A stretch of 64,000 nt of DNA from Rhizobiales bacterium 64-17 (GTDB lineage Bacteria > Pseudomonadota > Alphaproteobacteria > Rhizobiales > Xanthobacteraceae), in the NCBI GenBank assembly GCA_001899285.1, contig MKWA01000005.1:85788-149787 (forward strand), read 5' to 3'. Made by a program: the position numbers and the translations under genes. The notes beneath the pieces were generated by a model. The model saw only the letters and a program-made list of their open reading frames with translations. It made no database searches and had not been told where the DNA came from. Shown piece after piece: positions 20,619-30,364 of this stretch; within the stretch, counting starts at the first letter, position 1, and every line of letters starts with the position of its first letter.

Positions 20619-21041
20619 ATGGCCGAAGCCAAGACGTCCTCACCGGGGTCCGTCGCGCGACCGCTGTCGCCGCACCTGCAAATCTATCGCCCGATGCTGA
20701 CGATGATGATGTCGATCGTGCATCGCATCACCGGCGGCGCCCTGTTTGTCGGCACCGCGATCGTCGCGTGGTGGCTGATCGCCGCCGCGTCCGGCCCGAA
20801 CGCCTACGCCACCTTCGAATGGGTGATGGGCTCGATCATCGGGAAGCTCGTTTTGTTCGGCTACACCTGGGCGCTGATCCATCACATGCTCGGCGGCATC
20901 CGCCATCTGATCTGGGACATGGGCGCGGGCTTCGGTCCGCAGGAGCGCGAATGGCTCGCCGCGGCGACTCTGGTCGGCTCGGTCGGCCTGACGCTGATCC
21001 TCTGGGTGGTCGGCTACATGATGCTCGGAGGCGTGCGATGA
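20619..21041 (+). CDS. sdhC: Succinate dehydrogenase cytochrome b556 subunit
   Basis: RPLSPHLQIYRPMLTMMMSIVHRITG ... HHMLGGIRHLIWD; alternative start 20604. Confidence 0.93.
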   Translation: MAEAKTSSPGSVARPLSPHLQIYRPMLTMMMSIVHRITGGALFVGTAIVAWWLIAAASGPNAYATFEWVMGSIIGKLVLFGYTWALIHHMLGGIRHLIWDMGAGFGPQEREWLAAATLVGSVGLTLILWVVGYMMLGGVR

Positions 21042-21436
21042 GCGGCGAAAACCGTAACGACATGCGCACGCCGATGGGCCGCGTGCGCGGCCTCGGCTCG
21101 GCGCGTTCGGGCACGACGCATTTCTGGCATTCGCGCGTCACCTCGGTCGCGCTGGTGCCGCTGACCATCGCCTTCGTGGTGATCGTCGCCATGCTGATCG
21201 GCCGCAATCACGCCGCCGTCGTGCAGATCCTCGCCTCGCCGGCGGTGTCGATCCTGCTGATCCTGTTCCTGGCCGCGAGCCTCTATCACATGTGGCTCGG
21301 CATGCAGGAAATCATCATCGACTACGTGCACGCCGACGGACCGAAATTCGCGGCGCTGCTCGGCAACACGTTCTTCTGCTGCATCGTCGGCGCGATCTGT
21401 CTGTTCGCGCTGCTGAAGATTTCTTTCGGAGTGTAA
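21038..21436 (+). CDS. sdhD: Succinate dehydrogenase hydrophobic membrane anchor
   Basis: [34 protein letters not shown]; overlaps sdhC by 4 nt. Confidence 0.93.
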   Translation: MSGENRNDMRTPMGRVRGLGSARSGTTHFWHSRVTSVALVPLTIAFVVIVAMLIGRNHAAVVQILASPAVSILLILFLAASLYHMWLGMQEIIIDYVHADGPKFAALLGNTFFCCIVGAICLFALLKISFGV

Positions 21437-21438
21437 TC

Positions 21439-23274
21439 ATGGCTGGTAACGGCAACGGCGCGGCCGCGCCCGGCATCGGCGGCAAGGCTTATCCGATCGA
21501 GGACCACACTTACGATGTCGTCGTGGTCGGCGCCGGCGGCGCGGGCTTGCGCGCGGTGGTCGGCTGCTCGGAAGCGGGTCTCCGGACCGCCTGCATCACC
21601 AAGGTGTTTCCGACGCGTTCGCACACCGTCGCGGCGCAGGGCGGCATCGCCGCGGCGCTCGGCAATATGGGCGAGGACGACTGGCGCTGGCACATGTACG
21701 ACACCGTCAAGGGCGCCGACTGGCTCGGCGACCAGGATGCGATCGAATATCTGTGCCGCAACGCGCCGGCCGCCGTGTACGAGCTTGAGCACTGGGGCGT
21801 GCCGTTCTCGCGCCGCGAGGAAGACGGCAAGATCTATCAGCGCCCGTTCGGCGGCATGACCACGCATTACGGCAAGGGCACCGCGCAGCGCACCTGCGCC
21901 GCGGCGGACCGTACCGGCCACGCCATGCTGCACACCATGTACGGCCAGGCGGTGCGCCATGCGGCGGAGTTCTTCATCGAGTTCTTCGCCATCGACCTGA
22001 TCATGGACGACGAAGGTCGCTGCCGCGGCGTCGTCGCGCTGAAACTCGACGACGGCACGCTGCATCGTTTCCGGGCGCAAACCACGATCCTCGCCACCGG
22101 CGGCTATGGCCGCGCCTATTTCTCCTGCACGTCGGCGCACACCTGCACCGGCGACGGCGGCGGCATGGTGCTGCGCGCCGGCTTGCCGATGCAGGACATG
22201 GAATTCGTCCAGTTCCATCCGACCGGCATCTACGGCTCCGGCTGTCTCATCACCGAGGGCTCGCGCGGCGAAGGCGGCTATCTGGTCAATTCCGAAGGCG
22301 AGCGCTTCATGGAGCGCTACGCGCCGTCGGCCAAGGATCTCGCCTCGCGCGACGTCGTCTCGCGCGCGATGACCATTGAAATCCGCGAGGGCCGCGGCGT
22401 CGGCCCGAAGAAAGACCACATCTATCTGCACCTCGATCATCTCGATCCGAAGGTGCTGCACGAGCGGCTGCCGGGCATTTCGGAATCCGCGCGCATCTTC
22501 GCCAACGTGGACGTGACGCGCGAGCCGATCCCGATCATCCCGACCGTGCACTACAATATGGGCGGCATCCCGACCAATTATCACGGCGAGGTCGTCACCA
22601 AGAAGAACGGCGACGACAACAGCGCGGTGCCGGGCCTGATGGCGCTCGGCGAAGCCGGCTGCGTGTCCGTGCACGGCGCCAATCGCCTCGGTTCCAACTC
22701 GCTGATCGATCTCGTCGTGTTCGGCCGTGGCGCGGCGCATCGCTGCGCCGAGATGCTCAAGCCGAACGACAAGCAGCCCGATTTGCCGAAGAACTCGGCC
22801 GATCTCGCGCTGTCGCGGCTCGATCACTTCCGTTACGCCAACGGCGGCACCTCGACCGCGGCGATCCGCGCCAAGATGCAGCACGTCATGCAGACCAACT
22901 GCGCCGTGTTCCGCACCGGCGAGGTGCTGGCGGAAGGCAAGGAGAAGATCGAGGAGGTGTTCAAGGAGATGCCGGACATCCGCGTCTCCGACCGCTCGCT
23001 GATCTGGAATTCCGATCTGGTCGAAACACTCGAACTCGATAACCTAATGGCGCAGGCGCTCGTCACCATGGACGCGGCCTACAACCGGCAGGAAAGCCGC
23101 GGCGCGCATGCGCGCGAGGATTTCCCGAACCGCGACGACGTCAACTGGATGAAGCATTCGCTGATCTGGCTCGACACCAAGACCGGAAAGGCGACCGCCG
23201 ACTACCGGCCGGTGCACACCTACACGATGACGAACGAAGTCTCCTATATCGAACCGAAAGCGCGCGTTTACTGA
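21439..23274 (+). CDS. sdhA: Succinate dehydrogenase flavoprotein subunit
   Basis: [50 protein letters not shown]. Confidence 0.97.
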   Translation: MAGNGNGAAAPGIGGKAYPIEDHTYDVVVVGAGGAGLRAVVGCSEAGLRTACITKVFPTRSHTVAAQGGIAAALGNMGEDDWRWHMYDTVKGADWLGDQDAIEYLCRNAPAAVYELEHWGVPFSRREEDGKIYQRPFGGMTTHYGKGTAQRTCAAADRTGHAMLHTMYGQAVRHAAEFFIEFFAIDLIMDDEGRCRGVVALKLDDGTLHRFRAQTTILATGGYGRAYFSCTSAHTCTGDGGGMVLRAGLPMQDMEFVQFHPTGIYGSGCLITEGSRGEGGYLVNSEGERFMERYAPSAKDLASRDVVSRAMTIEIREGRGVGPKKDHIYLHLDHLDPKVLHERLPGISESARIFANVDVTREPIPIIPTVHYNMGGIPTNYHGEVVTKKNGDDNSAVPGLMALGEAGCVSVHGANRLGSNSLIDLVVFGRGAAHRCAEMLKPNDKQPDLPKNSADLALSRLDHFRYANGGTSTAAIRAKMQHVMQTNCAVFRTGEVLAEGKEKIEEVFKEMPDIRVSDRSLIWNSDLVETLELDNLMAQALVTMDAAYNRQESRGAHAREDFPNRDDVNWMKHSLIWLDTKTGKATADYRPVHTYTMTNEVSYIEPKARVY

Positions 23275-23304
23275 CGCAACACGCTGCAACGAACGGATAC
23301 TGCG

Positions 23305-24084
23305 ATGGTCGAATTCACGCTGCCAAAGAATTCCAAGGTCACCGAAGGCAAGACCTGGCCGAAGACCGAGAACGCACCGCGCGAAACCGAATTCCGCGTC
23401 TATCGCTGGAATCCGGACGACGGCCAGAACCCGCATGTCGACACCTACTATGTCGACCGCAGCCAGTGTGGCCCGATGGTTCTCGACGCGCTGATCTGGA
23501 TCAAGAACAACGTCGACCCGACGCTGACCTTCCGCCGCTCCTGCCGCGAGGGCGTGTGCGGATCCTGCGCCATGAACATCGACGGTACCAATACGCTCGC
23601 CTGCACCAAGGCGATCGACGACAACAAGGCGCCGGTGAAGATCTATCCGCTGCCGCACCAGCCGGTGGTGAAGGACCTCGTTCCCGATCTCACCAATTTC
23701 TATGCGCAATACGCCTCGATCGAGCCGTGGCTGCACACCGTGTCGCCGACGCCGCAGGGCGAATGGAAGCAGAGCAAGCAGGACCGCGAGAAACTCGACG
23801 GGCTCTACGAGTGCATCCTGTGCGCCTGCTGCTCGACCTCGTGTCCGAGCTACTGGTGGAATTCCGACCGCTATCTCGGCCCGGCGGCGCTGCTGCAGGC
23901 CAACCGCTGGATCACCGACAGCCGCGACGAGGCGACCGGCGACCGGCTCGACGATCTGGAAGATCCGTTCCGGCTGTACCGCTGCCACACCATCATGAAC
24001 TGCGCCAAGGCGTGCCCCAAGGGCCTCAACCCGGCCAAGGCGATCGCCGAGATCAAGAAGAAGATGGTGGACCGGCAGGTCTGA
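23305..24084 (+). CDS. sdhB: Succinate dehydrogenase iron-sulfur subunit
   Basis: [25 protein letters not shown] ... [17 protein letters not shown]. Confidence 0.97.
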   Translation: MVEFTLPKNSKVTEGKTWPKTENAPRETEFRVYRWNPDDGQNPHVDTYYVDRSQCGPMVLDALIWIKNNVDPTLTFRRSCREGVCGSCAMNIDGTNTLACTKAIDDNKAPVKIYPLPHQPVVKDLVPDLTNFYAQYASIEPWLHTVSPTPQGEWKQSKQDREKLDGLYECILCACCSTSCPSYWWNSDRYLGPAALLQANRWITDSRDEATGDRLDDLEDPFRLYRCHTIMNCAKACPKGLNPAKAIAEIKKKMVDRQV

Positions 24085-24268
24085 ACCGGCCCATTCCGGA
24101 AGCCTGCCCATCATTTCCAAGACGTCTCGCGGCCCGCATCCACGATGCGGGCCGCTTCTGCTTGCGCGCGGCGTCCCCGCTTCGTTAGGCTGGCACAAGA
24201 CGGGGCCAAACGCTCCGCGCCTGTGCCATCCGGCGCACAACGACCAATAAATCCCAGGGGAAACACCA

Positions 24269-25264
24269 ATGACTGAGCGTCTCACATCATTGCCACGCCG
24301 TGGCCTCTGCTTGTCGCTGCTCGGCGCCGCCGCACTGGCGCTCGCGCCGCACACCGCGCTGGCGCAGAAATATCCGGACCATCCGGTGCGCATCATCGTC
24401 CCGCTCGGACCCGGCGGCGTCGGCGACATCTCCACGCGCATGATCGCCGAGAAACTGGGTGATAAGCTCGGCCAGCGCTTCGTGGTCGAGAACATGCCTG
24501 CCGCCGGCGGCATCGTCGCCGCCAAGGCCGCGCTGCAGGCGCCGGCCGACGGCTATACGCTGATCCTGTTCACCGGCGGTGTCGCCTCGTCGGTGCCGCA
24601 ATACAAGGAGCTGCCCTACGATCCGCTCAAGGAATTCGCGCCGATCTCGTCGATGGGCTATTTCGACACGCTGTCGGTCACCAACAGCGCAGCTCCTTAC
24701 AAAACCCTCGGTGATTTTCTCAAAGCCGCCAAGGAAAAGCCGGGGACACTGAATGTCGGCGTCATCAGCGGCGCCGGCGTGCAGTTCCTCGCCGCCAATT
24801 ATCTCAAGCAGGCCTCCGGCGCGGACTTCGTCATCGTCCCGTTCAAGACCACCCCGGACGCCATCATCGGCCTGATGCGCAATGACGTGCAGTTGGTGAT
24901 CGATTTCTATGCGGCATTGAAGGCGGGTATCAGCGACAAGAAGCTGATCCCGCTGGCCTGGGGCGGCAAGAAATCATCTCCCGCGCTGCCGAACCTCACC
25001 ACGGCGGAGTCGCAGGGCGTGAAAGGCTATGAAGCGGCGTCGTGGAATTCCTACTATGCCAAGGCCGGCACGCCGCCCGAAGTGATCGCCACCATCAACA
25101 AGGCTCTGCATGAAGTCCTGCAGGACGCGGACCTGAAAAAGAAGATGCTCGACTTCGGCATCGAGGCGCGCGCCTCGACCCCGCAGCAGATGGACGCGCA
25201 GATGCGTGGCGACATCAAGAAATGGACCGACGTGATCGCCAAGGCCGGGATCGAGAAACGCTGA
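24269..25264 (+). CDS. Tripartite tricarboxylate transporter (Bug family) substrate-binding protein
   Basis: KYPDHPVRIIVPLGPGGVGDISTRMIAEKLGDKLGQRFVVENMPAAGG. Confidence 0.9.
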   Translation: MTERLTSLPRRGLCLSLLGAAALALAPHTALAQKYPDHPVRIIVPLGPGGVGDISTRMIAEKLGDKLGQRFVVENMPAAGGIVAAKAALQAPADGYTLILFTGGVASSVPQYKELPYDPLKEFAPISSMGYFDTLSVTNSAAPYKTLGDFLKAAKEKPGTLNVGVISGAGVQFLAANYLKQASGADFVIVPFKTTPDAIIGLMRNDVQLVIDFYAALKAGISDKKLIPLAWGGKKSSPALPNLTTAESQGVKGYEAASWNSYYAKAGTPPEVIATINKALHEVLQDADLKKKMLDFGIEARASTPQQMDAQMRGDIKKWTDVIAKAGIEKR

Positions 25265-25286
25265 AACCGGCGGCCCAACGCAAAAC

Positions 25287-25318
25287 GAAAGGCCCGCTTC
25301 GGCGGGCCTTTTTCTTTT
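25287..25318 (+). terminator. Rho-independent terminator
   Basis: AAAGGCCCGCttcgGCGGGCCTTTTTCTTTTT. Confidence 0.88.
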
Positions 25319-25416
25319 TCGGAGCAGCCGGGCTCCATGAACCTTTGTCCGGGGCGGCGCGACCAACCCCTGAACGCGCCATCGAACCCTCGTTGTGCGA
25401 GCCCCGGAGAACCACC

Positions 25417-26031
25417 ATGATCCGCCAGACCACCCTCGCGGTCGCAGCCCTCGCCTTTGCCGCCGCGTCCCTCGCCTCGGCCGATGCCAACGCCAAGCCC
25501 GGTTTCGGCGGTGGCGGTTTCAAGCCCGGCAAGGTGTTCGTGCCGAAAGGTCCGATCAAGATGGCACCGGTGAAGCCGGTCAAACTCGGACCGTTCAAGC
25601 CCATCAAGCCCATCAAGCCGGTATTTCCGATCAAGCCGATCAAACCGCATGGCCCGCACCACCATCACGCCCACGGCCCGCATTTCATTCCAGTGCCAAT
25701 GCCGGTCACGGCTTACGCGGTCGAACGCCCAGTGACCGTCGTGACGCAGCGTCCCGTCACCCGCAGCACAAGCTCCAATACTTGCAACTGCCTGACCAAG
25801 GACTACACGCCGGACGGCATCGTCATCTTCAAGGATCTGTGCACCCAGGAAACCGCCAGCGCGCCGCTGCCGGGAAGCCCCGCTGCCGCAGCACTCGAAC
25901 AGCAGCAGAAGCAGCAACAGCAGAGCGAAGTGCCGGCTGCGAACAACTTCGCTGGCAAGACCTTTGAGGAGTTCAAGGCGGCGCAAGCAGCGACCACCGC
26001 CGCGACCACCGGCGACGCGCCGAAGAACTGA
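25417..26031 (+). CDS. Secreted Lys/Pro/His-rich hypothetical protein
   Basis: Signal peptide; KPIKPIKPVFPIKPIKPHGPHHHHAHGPH low-complexity tract; CNCLTKDYTPDG motif. Confidence 0.65.
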   Translation: MIRQTTLAVAALAFAAASLASADANAKPGFGGGGFKPGKVFVPKGPIKMAPVKPVKLGPFKPIKPIKPVFPIKPIKPHGPHHHHAHGPHFIPVPMPVTAYAVERPVTVVTQRPVTRSTSSNTCNCLTKDYTPDGIVIFKDLCTQETASAPLPGSPAAAALEQQQKQQQQSEVPAANNFAGKTFEEFKAAQAATTAATTGDAPKN

Positions 26032-26049
26032 TCCTTCATACGCTCCCAC

Positions 26050-26078
26050 AAAAAACCCCGGCTCACGCCGGGGTTTTC
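26050..26078. terminator. Rho-independent terminator
   Basis: AAAAAACCCCGGCtcacGCCGGGGTTTTCC. Confidence 0.8.
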
Positions 26079-26097
26079 CGTTTGCAGGGCTGCGCGA

Positions 26098-26346
26098 TCA
26101 GCGCGTCCAGTTCGGCGGCGGGCCGTGCCGCTCGATCGCCTGCACCAGTTCGCGGTGCTCGCGTTCGCGGCGCTGCATCGCGATGGCGATGATCGCATGC
26201 AGCGACGGCACCAGCAGCAGCGGATGCACAATCAAACCGAGCAGCAGGCACGGCACGATCAGCACCACGTTCAACAGCGCCGAGAACGGCTGGCCGTTGA
26301 ACAACAATCCGACCGGCGGCAGGAAGAAAGCGAGGATGTAGATCAT
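26098..26346 (-). CDS. Small two-TM membrane protein (PMP3/YqaE-like size and topology)
   Basis: MIYILAFFLPPVGLLFNGQPFSALLNVVLIVPCLLLGLIVHPLLLV; ATG 26346. Confidence 0.55.
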   Translation of the reverse strand: MIYILAFFLPPVGLLFNGQPFSALLNVVLIVPCLLLGLIVHPLLLVPSLHAIIAIAMQRREREHRELVQAIERHGPPPNWTR

Positions 26347-26565
26347 GGAATCCGAACCCCCGACGTCCACGGTTGAGCATGTAGCAACGATTTGGCCGCG
26401 CGCCAGAGGGAACGCACGTTTCACACCGGCATTATCGATGTGGTGACGGATGAACAGCGGTTTAGCCGGTGCGCAGGACGCGCAGACGGATAACCGTGTG
26501 CGGAACGCATCGCCCACACAGACGTTAGCGACGGGGCCATCATTCTTCCGAGGGAACTCTGTCGC

Positions 26566-28155
26566 ATGCGTCATAAGCATTTGTTGCTGTCCGGGACCAT
26601 TCTGTCGCTCGCCATGCTGTCGTCCGCGCACGCGGAGACCGTCAAGCTCGCGCAGGCCCCGCAGCCGCCGGGACAAGCCGAAACCAAACCCGAATCCAAG
26701 CCCGCGCCGCCGGCACCAGCGCAGCAGCAACCGCGTCCGCCGCAGCCGCCTGCCGCAGCGCCACCGCAGCCACCGCATCCCGCGCCGCCGCCGGCTGCCG
26801 CGCAACCGCACCCGCAGCCACCCGCGCCTCCGGCTGCACGTCCCGCTGCGCCGTCACCGACGCCTGCGCCGCGCGCCGAGCCAAAGGCCGAACCACCGAA
26901 AGCCACGCCGCCCGCGCCCGCTGCGCAGACGCCCGCGCGCCCTGCCGAACAGCGACAGGAGCAGCGTCAGGAGCGGCGTGACGAACGTCGCGACGAGCGG
27001 CGCGAGAATCGTCAGGAGCAGCGCTCGGCGCCGACTCCGAACACCGCACCCACTCCGGCCGCACCGAGCCGCAGCGAAAGCAAGCCGCCGGAGAGCAAGC
27101 CGGCGCAGCAGCCTGCGCAAACACCCGCAACTCCCACGCCGCCGGCCGCGCAACAGCAGCGACCCGCGACACCGCCGGCCGCACAGCAGGGAACGCCGCC
27201 GCAACAGCCGCCCGCAGCCGCCGCGCCATCCACCGCGCCGGCCCGGTCCGACGCGCGCACGCTCGATCAGTTGCGTCAGCAGCGGCAGGAGACGCGCGAA
27301 GGCGACCGCACCATCATCCGCGAGAACGACCGCACCATCGTGCGGCAAGGCGATCGCACCATCATCCGTCACAACGAGTCGGACCGCTTCCGCACCCTCT
27401 CGCCCAATGCGCGCGTGGAGCGGCGCGGCAACGCGACGGTGACGGAGATCAGCCGGCCGGGCGGCGTGCGCGTTTTCACCGAGACCGACGCGGACGGCCG
27501 ACTGCTGCGGCGCTATCGCCGCGACCAAAGCGGCCGGGAGATCATCATCATCGACAACCGGCGGCCGGTGAGCGTCACCAACTACTATGTCGATCTGCCG
27601 CCGCCGCGCATCCGCATTCCGCGCGAACGCTACATCGTCGAAGCGGATCGCGTCGATGAGCGGGTGATCTACGAGACGCTGATCGCGCCGCCTGTGGAAC
27701 GGCTTGACCGCCGCTACACCATCGACCAGGTGCGCTACAGCCCGGAAATCCGCGCCCGCATGCCGCGCGTCGATCTCGACACGGTGACGTTCGATACCGG
27801 TTCGTGGGAGGTCGCGCCGAACCAGGCACGGTCGCTGGCGCCGATCGCCGAGGCGATCAACCGCGCCGTGCAGCGTAATCCGCGCGAGGTGTTCCTGATC
27901 GAAGGCCACACCGACGCGGTCGGCAACGACGTCGACAACCTGTCGCTGTCGGACCGCCGCGCGGAATCGGTCGCGGTGCTGCTGACCGAGCAGTTTAACG
28001 TCCCGCCGGAAAATCTGGTGACGCAGGGCTACGGCGAGCAGTATCTCAAGGTGCAATCCGACGGGCCGGAGCGGCAGAATCGTCGCGTCACCGTGCGGCG
28101 CATCACGCCGCTGCTGGCGCAAGGCGACGCACCGCCGCCGCCACGGCGGCGGTAA
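26566..28155 (+). CDS. OmpA-family protein with long Pro/Ala-rich and Arg/Glu-rich N-terminal region
   Basis: C-terminal OmpA domain (VDLDTVTFDTGSWEV ... EVFLIEGHTDAVGNDVDNLSLSDRRAESVAVLLTEQFNVPPENLVTQGYGEQYL). Confidence 0.88.
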   Translation: MRHKHLLLSGTILSLAMLSSAHAETVKLAQAPQPPGQAETKPESKPAPPAPAQQQPRPPQPPAAAPPQPPHPAPPPAAAQPHPQPPAPPAARPAAPSPTPAPRAEPKAEPPKATPPAPAAQTPARPAEQRQEQRQERRDERRDERRENRQEQRSAPTPNTAPTPAAPSRSESKPPESKPAQQPAQTPATPTPPAAQQQRPATPPAAQQGTPPQQPPAAAAPSTAPARSDARTLDQLRQQRQETREGDRTIIRENDRTIVRQGDRTIIRHNESDRFRTLSPNARVERRGNATVTEISRPGGVRVFTETDADGRLLRRYRRDQSGREIIIIDNRRPVSVTNYYVDLPPPRIRIPRERYIVEADRVDERVIYETLIAPPVERLDRRYTIDQVRYSPEIRARMPRVDLDTVTFDTGSWEVAPNQARSLAPIAEAINRAVQRNPREVFLIEGHTDAVGNDVDNLSLSDRRAESVAVLLTEQFNVPPENLVTQGYGEQYLKVQSDGPERQNRRVTVRRITPLLAQGDAPPPPRRR

Positions 28156-28171
28156 CAGAACCCGAAAACGA

Positions 28172-28204
28172 CGATGGCCGGGCAATTTGCCCGGCCATTT
28201 TTCA
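28172..28204. terminator. Rho-independent terminator
   Basis: GATGGCCGGGCaatttGCCCGGCCATTTTTC. Confidence 0.85.
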
Positions 28205-28232
28205 TCGAAGCGTTGTGAGGTGACGCGGCGCG

Positions 28233-29468
28233 TCACAATCCCAGCTTCTTCTTGCGCTGGCCGAGCGTGCGCAGCCGCAGCGCGTTGAGCTTGATGAAGC
28301 CCTGCGCGTCGCGGTGGTCGTAGGCGACCGCGCCTTCCTCGAACGTCACCAGTTCCTGATCGTAGAGTGAATACGGGCTCTCGCGGCCGACGAGAATGAC
28401 GTTACCCTTGTAGAGCTTCAGCCGCACCCGGCCGGTGACGAACTCCTGGCTCTTGTCGATCAGCACCTGCAGCATCTCGCGCTCCGGCGTGAACCACAGG
28501 CCGTTGTAAATCAGCTCGGCGTATTTCGGCATCAGCTCATCCTTGAGATGCGCCGCGCCGCGATCGAGCGTGATCTGCTCGATGCCGCGATGCGCCTGCA
28601 GCAGGATGGTGCCGCCCGGCGTCTCATACATGCCACGCGACTTCATGCCGACGAAACGGTTCTCGACCAGATCGAGCCGGCCGATGCCATTTGCTCTGCC
28701 TAATTCATTGAGCTTCGCCAGCAAGGTCGCCGGCGACATCTTCTTGCCGTCGATGGCGACCGCATCGCCCTTCTCGAAATCGACGGTGATGTACGTCGCC
28801 TTGTCCGGCGCCTTTTCCGGATCGATGGTGCGCGAATAGACGTAATCCGGCACTTCCTGCGCCGGGTCTTCCAGCACCTTTCCTTCCGACGAGGCATGCA
28901 GCAGGTTTGCGTCCACCGAGAACGGCGCTTCGCCACGCTTGTCCTTGGCGATCGGAATCTGATGCTGCTCGGCAAAGGCGATCAACTGCTCGCGCGAGCG
29001 CAAATTCCATTCGCGCCACGGCGCGATGATGGTGATGTCCGGCTTGAGCGCATAATAGGTCAGTTCGAAGCGGACCTGATCGTTGCCCTTGCCGGTCGCG
29101 CCGTGACACACCGCGTCGGCGCCGACCTTCTCGGCGATCTCGATCTGCTTCTTGCCGATCAGCGGCCGCGCGATCGACGTGCCGAGCAGATACTGCCCCT
29201 CATAGACCGCGTTGGCGCGGAACATCGGGAACACGTAATCGCGGACGAATTCCTCGCGCAGATCCTCGATGAAGATGTTTTCCGGCTTGATGCCGAGCAG
29301 TTCTGCCTTCTTGCGCGCCGGCTCCAGTTCCTCGCCCTGACCGAGATCGGCGGTGAAGGTCACGACCTCCGCGCCATAGGTCTGCTGCAGCCATTTGAGA
29401 ATGATCGAGGTGTCGAGGCCGCCGGAATAGGCCAGCACGACTTTCTTGACGGATTTCTGGTCGGGCAT
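28233..29468 (-). CDS. argG: Argininosuccinate synthase
   Basis: [43 protein letters not shown] 29468. Confidence 0.97.
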   Translation of the reverse strand: MPDQKSVKKVVLAYSGGLDTSIILKWLQQTYGAEVVTFTADLGQGEELEPARKKAELLGIKPENIFIEDLREEFVRDYVFPMFRANAVYEGQYLLGTSIARPLIGKKQIEIAEKVGADAVCHGATGKGNDQVRFELTYYALKPDITIIAPWREWNLRSREQLIAFAEQHQIPIAKDKRGEAPFSVDANLLHASSEGKVLEDPAQEVPDYVYSRTIDPEKAPDKATYITVDFEKGDAVAIDGKKMSPATLLAKLNELGRANGIGRLDLVENRFVGMKSRGMYETPGGTILLQAHRGIEQITLDRGAAHLKDELMPKYAELIYNGLWFTPEREMLQVLIDKSQEFVTGRVRLKLYKGNVILVGRESPYSLYDQELVTFEEGAVAYDHRDAQGFIKLNALRLRTLGQRKKKLGL

Positions 29469-29589
29469 TGGATCGTCCGCTTGAAGGGAATTCGGGGTTA
29501 TTCGAGGCTGATTGAGCACAATCGGAATAGAATGCCAACATTGCTGAAACGGGAATGCAGGCGTGCAAAATCGCCCCTGTTCTTTGCGG

Positions 29590-30060
29590 CGCGGGGGCGC
29601 CGGAAGCCTCTTTCGTCCCTCATTCCATGAATGAGGGGGACGGAGCGCCGCGAAGCGCAACGTCTCGGTTTCCGATGCCGCCTCGCGGCAGCACCGGAGC
29701 GCATCTCCGCGCTGACGGAGACACGCGCGCCTTGCGGCGCTCCACCCAGCCAGGCTTGCGCGGGCTGGGCTTTGTCATGGGCGGCGTTTTCGCTCCCTGG
29801 GACCGTGCTTCCGGGGCGCGGACAGACGGGATTTGCGCCCCGTCATGATCCCGCGGGCTTTGGCCCGCGTTCGTCCTACCCCGTCCAGCCCTTGCGGGCG
29901 GCCCCACTTAGTTGGGGCGGACGGCAAACCCAGGGCGTCCCGGACGCAGGGTGCGAGACCTGCGCGCGGGCGCCGCATCGTGCACAGGCCTGATCTCCGG
30001 CCCGCGCCCCGGTGCCATGCCTTGCGGCACCACCGACTGCTCCACCATCAAGACGCCTCA
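29590..30060. repeat. Hairpin-rich, apparently non-coding mosaic region
   Basis: Series of short palindromes, e.g. CCCTCATTCcatGAATGAGGG, GGGGCGC...GCGCCCC, GCGGGCtttgGCCCGC, CCCCACttaGTTGGGG; no ORF with convincing codon structure. Confidence 0.5.
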
Positions 30061-30152
30061 TGATGACGCCCCTCGTGAGCAGGACAGAGATAGGATTATA
30101 GGCATATAGGAAGAAAGTCAAGAGGCTCGTCTGTGACCGCGCGCTTTCTGAA

Positions 30153-30283
30153 CCTCTCCCCGCATGCGGGGAGAGGTCCACCGAGCTTGCGAGGTCGGGT
30201 GAGGGGCAACTTCGCCCGAACTCTGCCCCTCACCCGGCTCGCGTTGCACGCTCGCCACCCTCTCCCCGTCAGCGGGGCGAGGG
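30153..30283. repeat. Dispersed nested inverted repeat (CTCTCCCCGCatGCGGGGAGAGG ... GGGTGAGGGGC ... GCCCCTCACCC ... CCCTCTCCCCG)
   Basis: Same architecture as 40811-40962. Confidence 0.8.
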
Positions 30284-30364
30284 TTTCACAGGCCGCCTCG
30301 TCCTTCGAGACGCGCCTGCGGCGCTCCTCAGGATGAGGCGGGGCGAGAGGCGCGCTCCGTACCC

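Noticed and set aside
21322-22884. 520-aa minus-strand ORF antisense to sdhA
   Set aside because: Shadow of sdhA.
26450-27442. 330-aa Arg/Pro/Ser-rich plus-strand ORF overlapping OmpA-family gene
   Set aside because: Alternative frame of the GC-rich Pro/Ala tract.
26854-28236. 460-aa minus-strand ORF opposite OmpA-family gene
   Set aside because: Shadow ORF with no domain signature.
29590-30060. Short ORFs in the hairpin-rich region read as proteins (e.g. [25 protein letters not shown]...)
   Set aside because: Several overlapping Arg/Pro-rich frames on both strands, no SD or codon bias favouring one; better treated as repeat or structured DNA.
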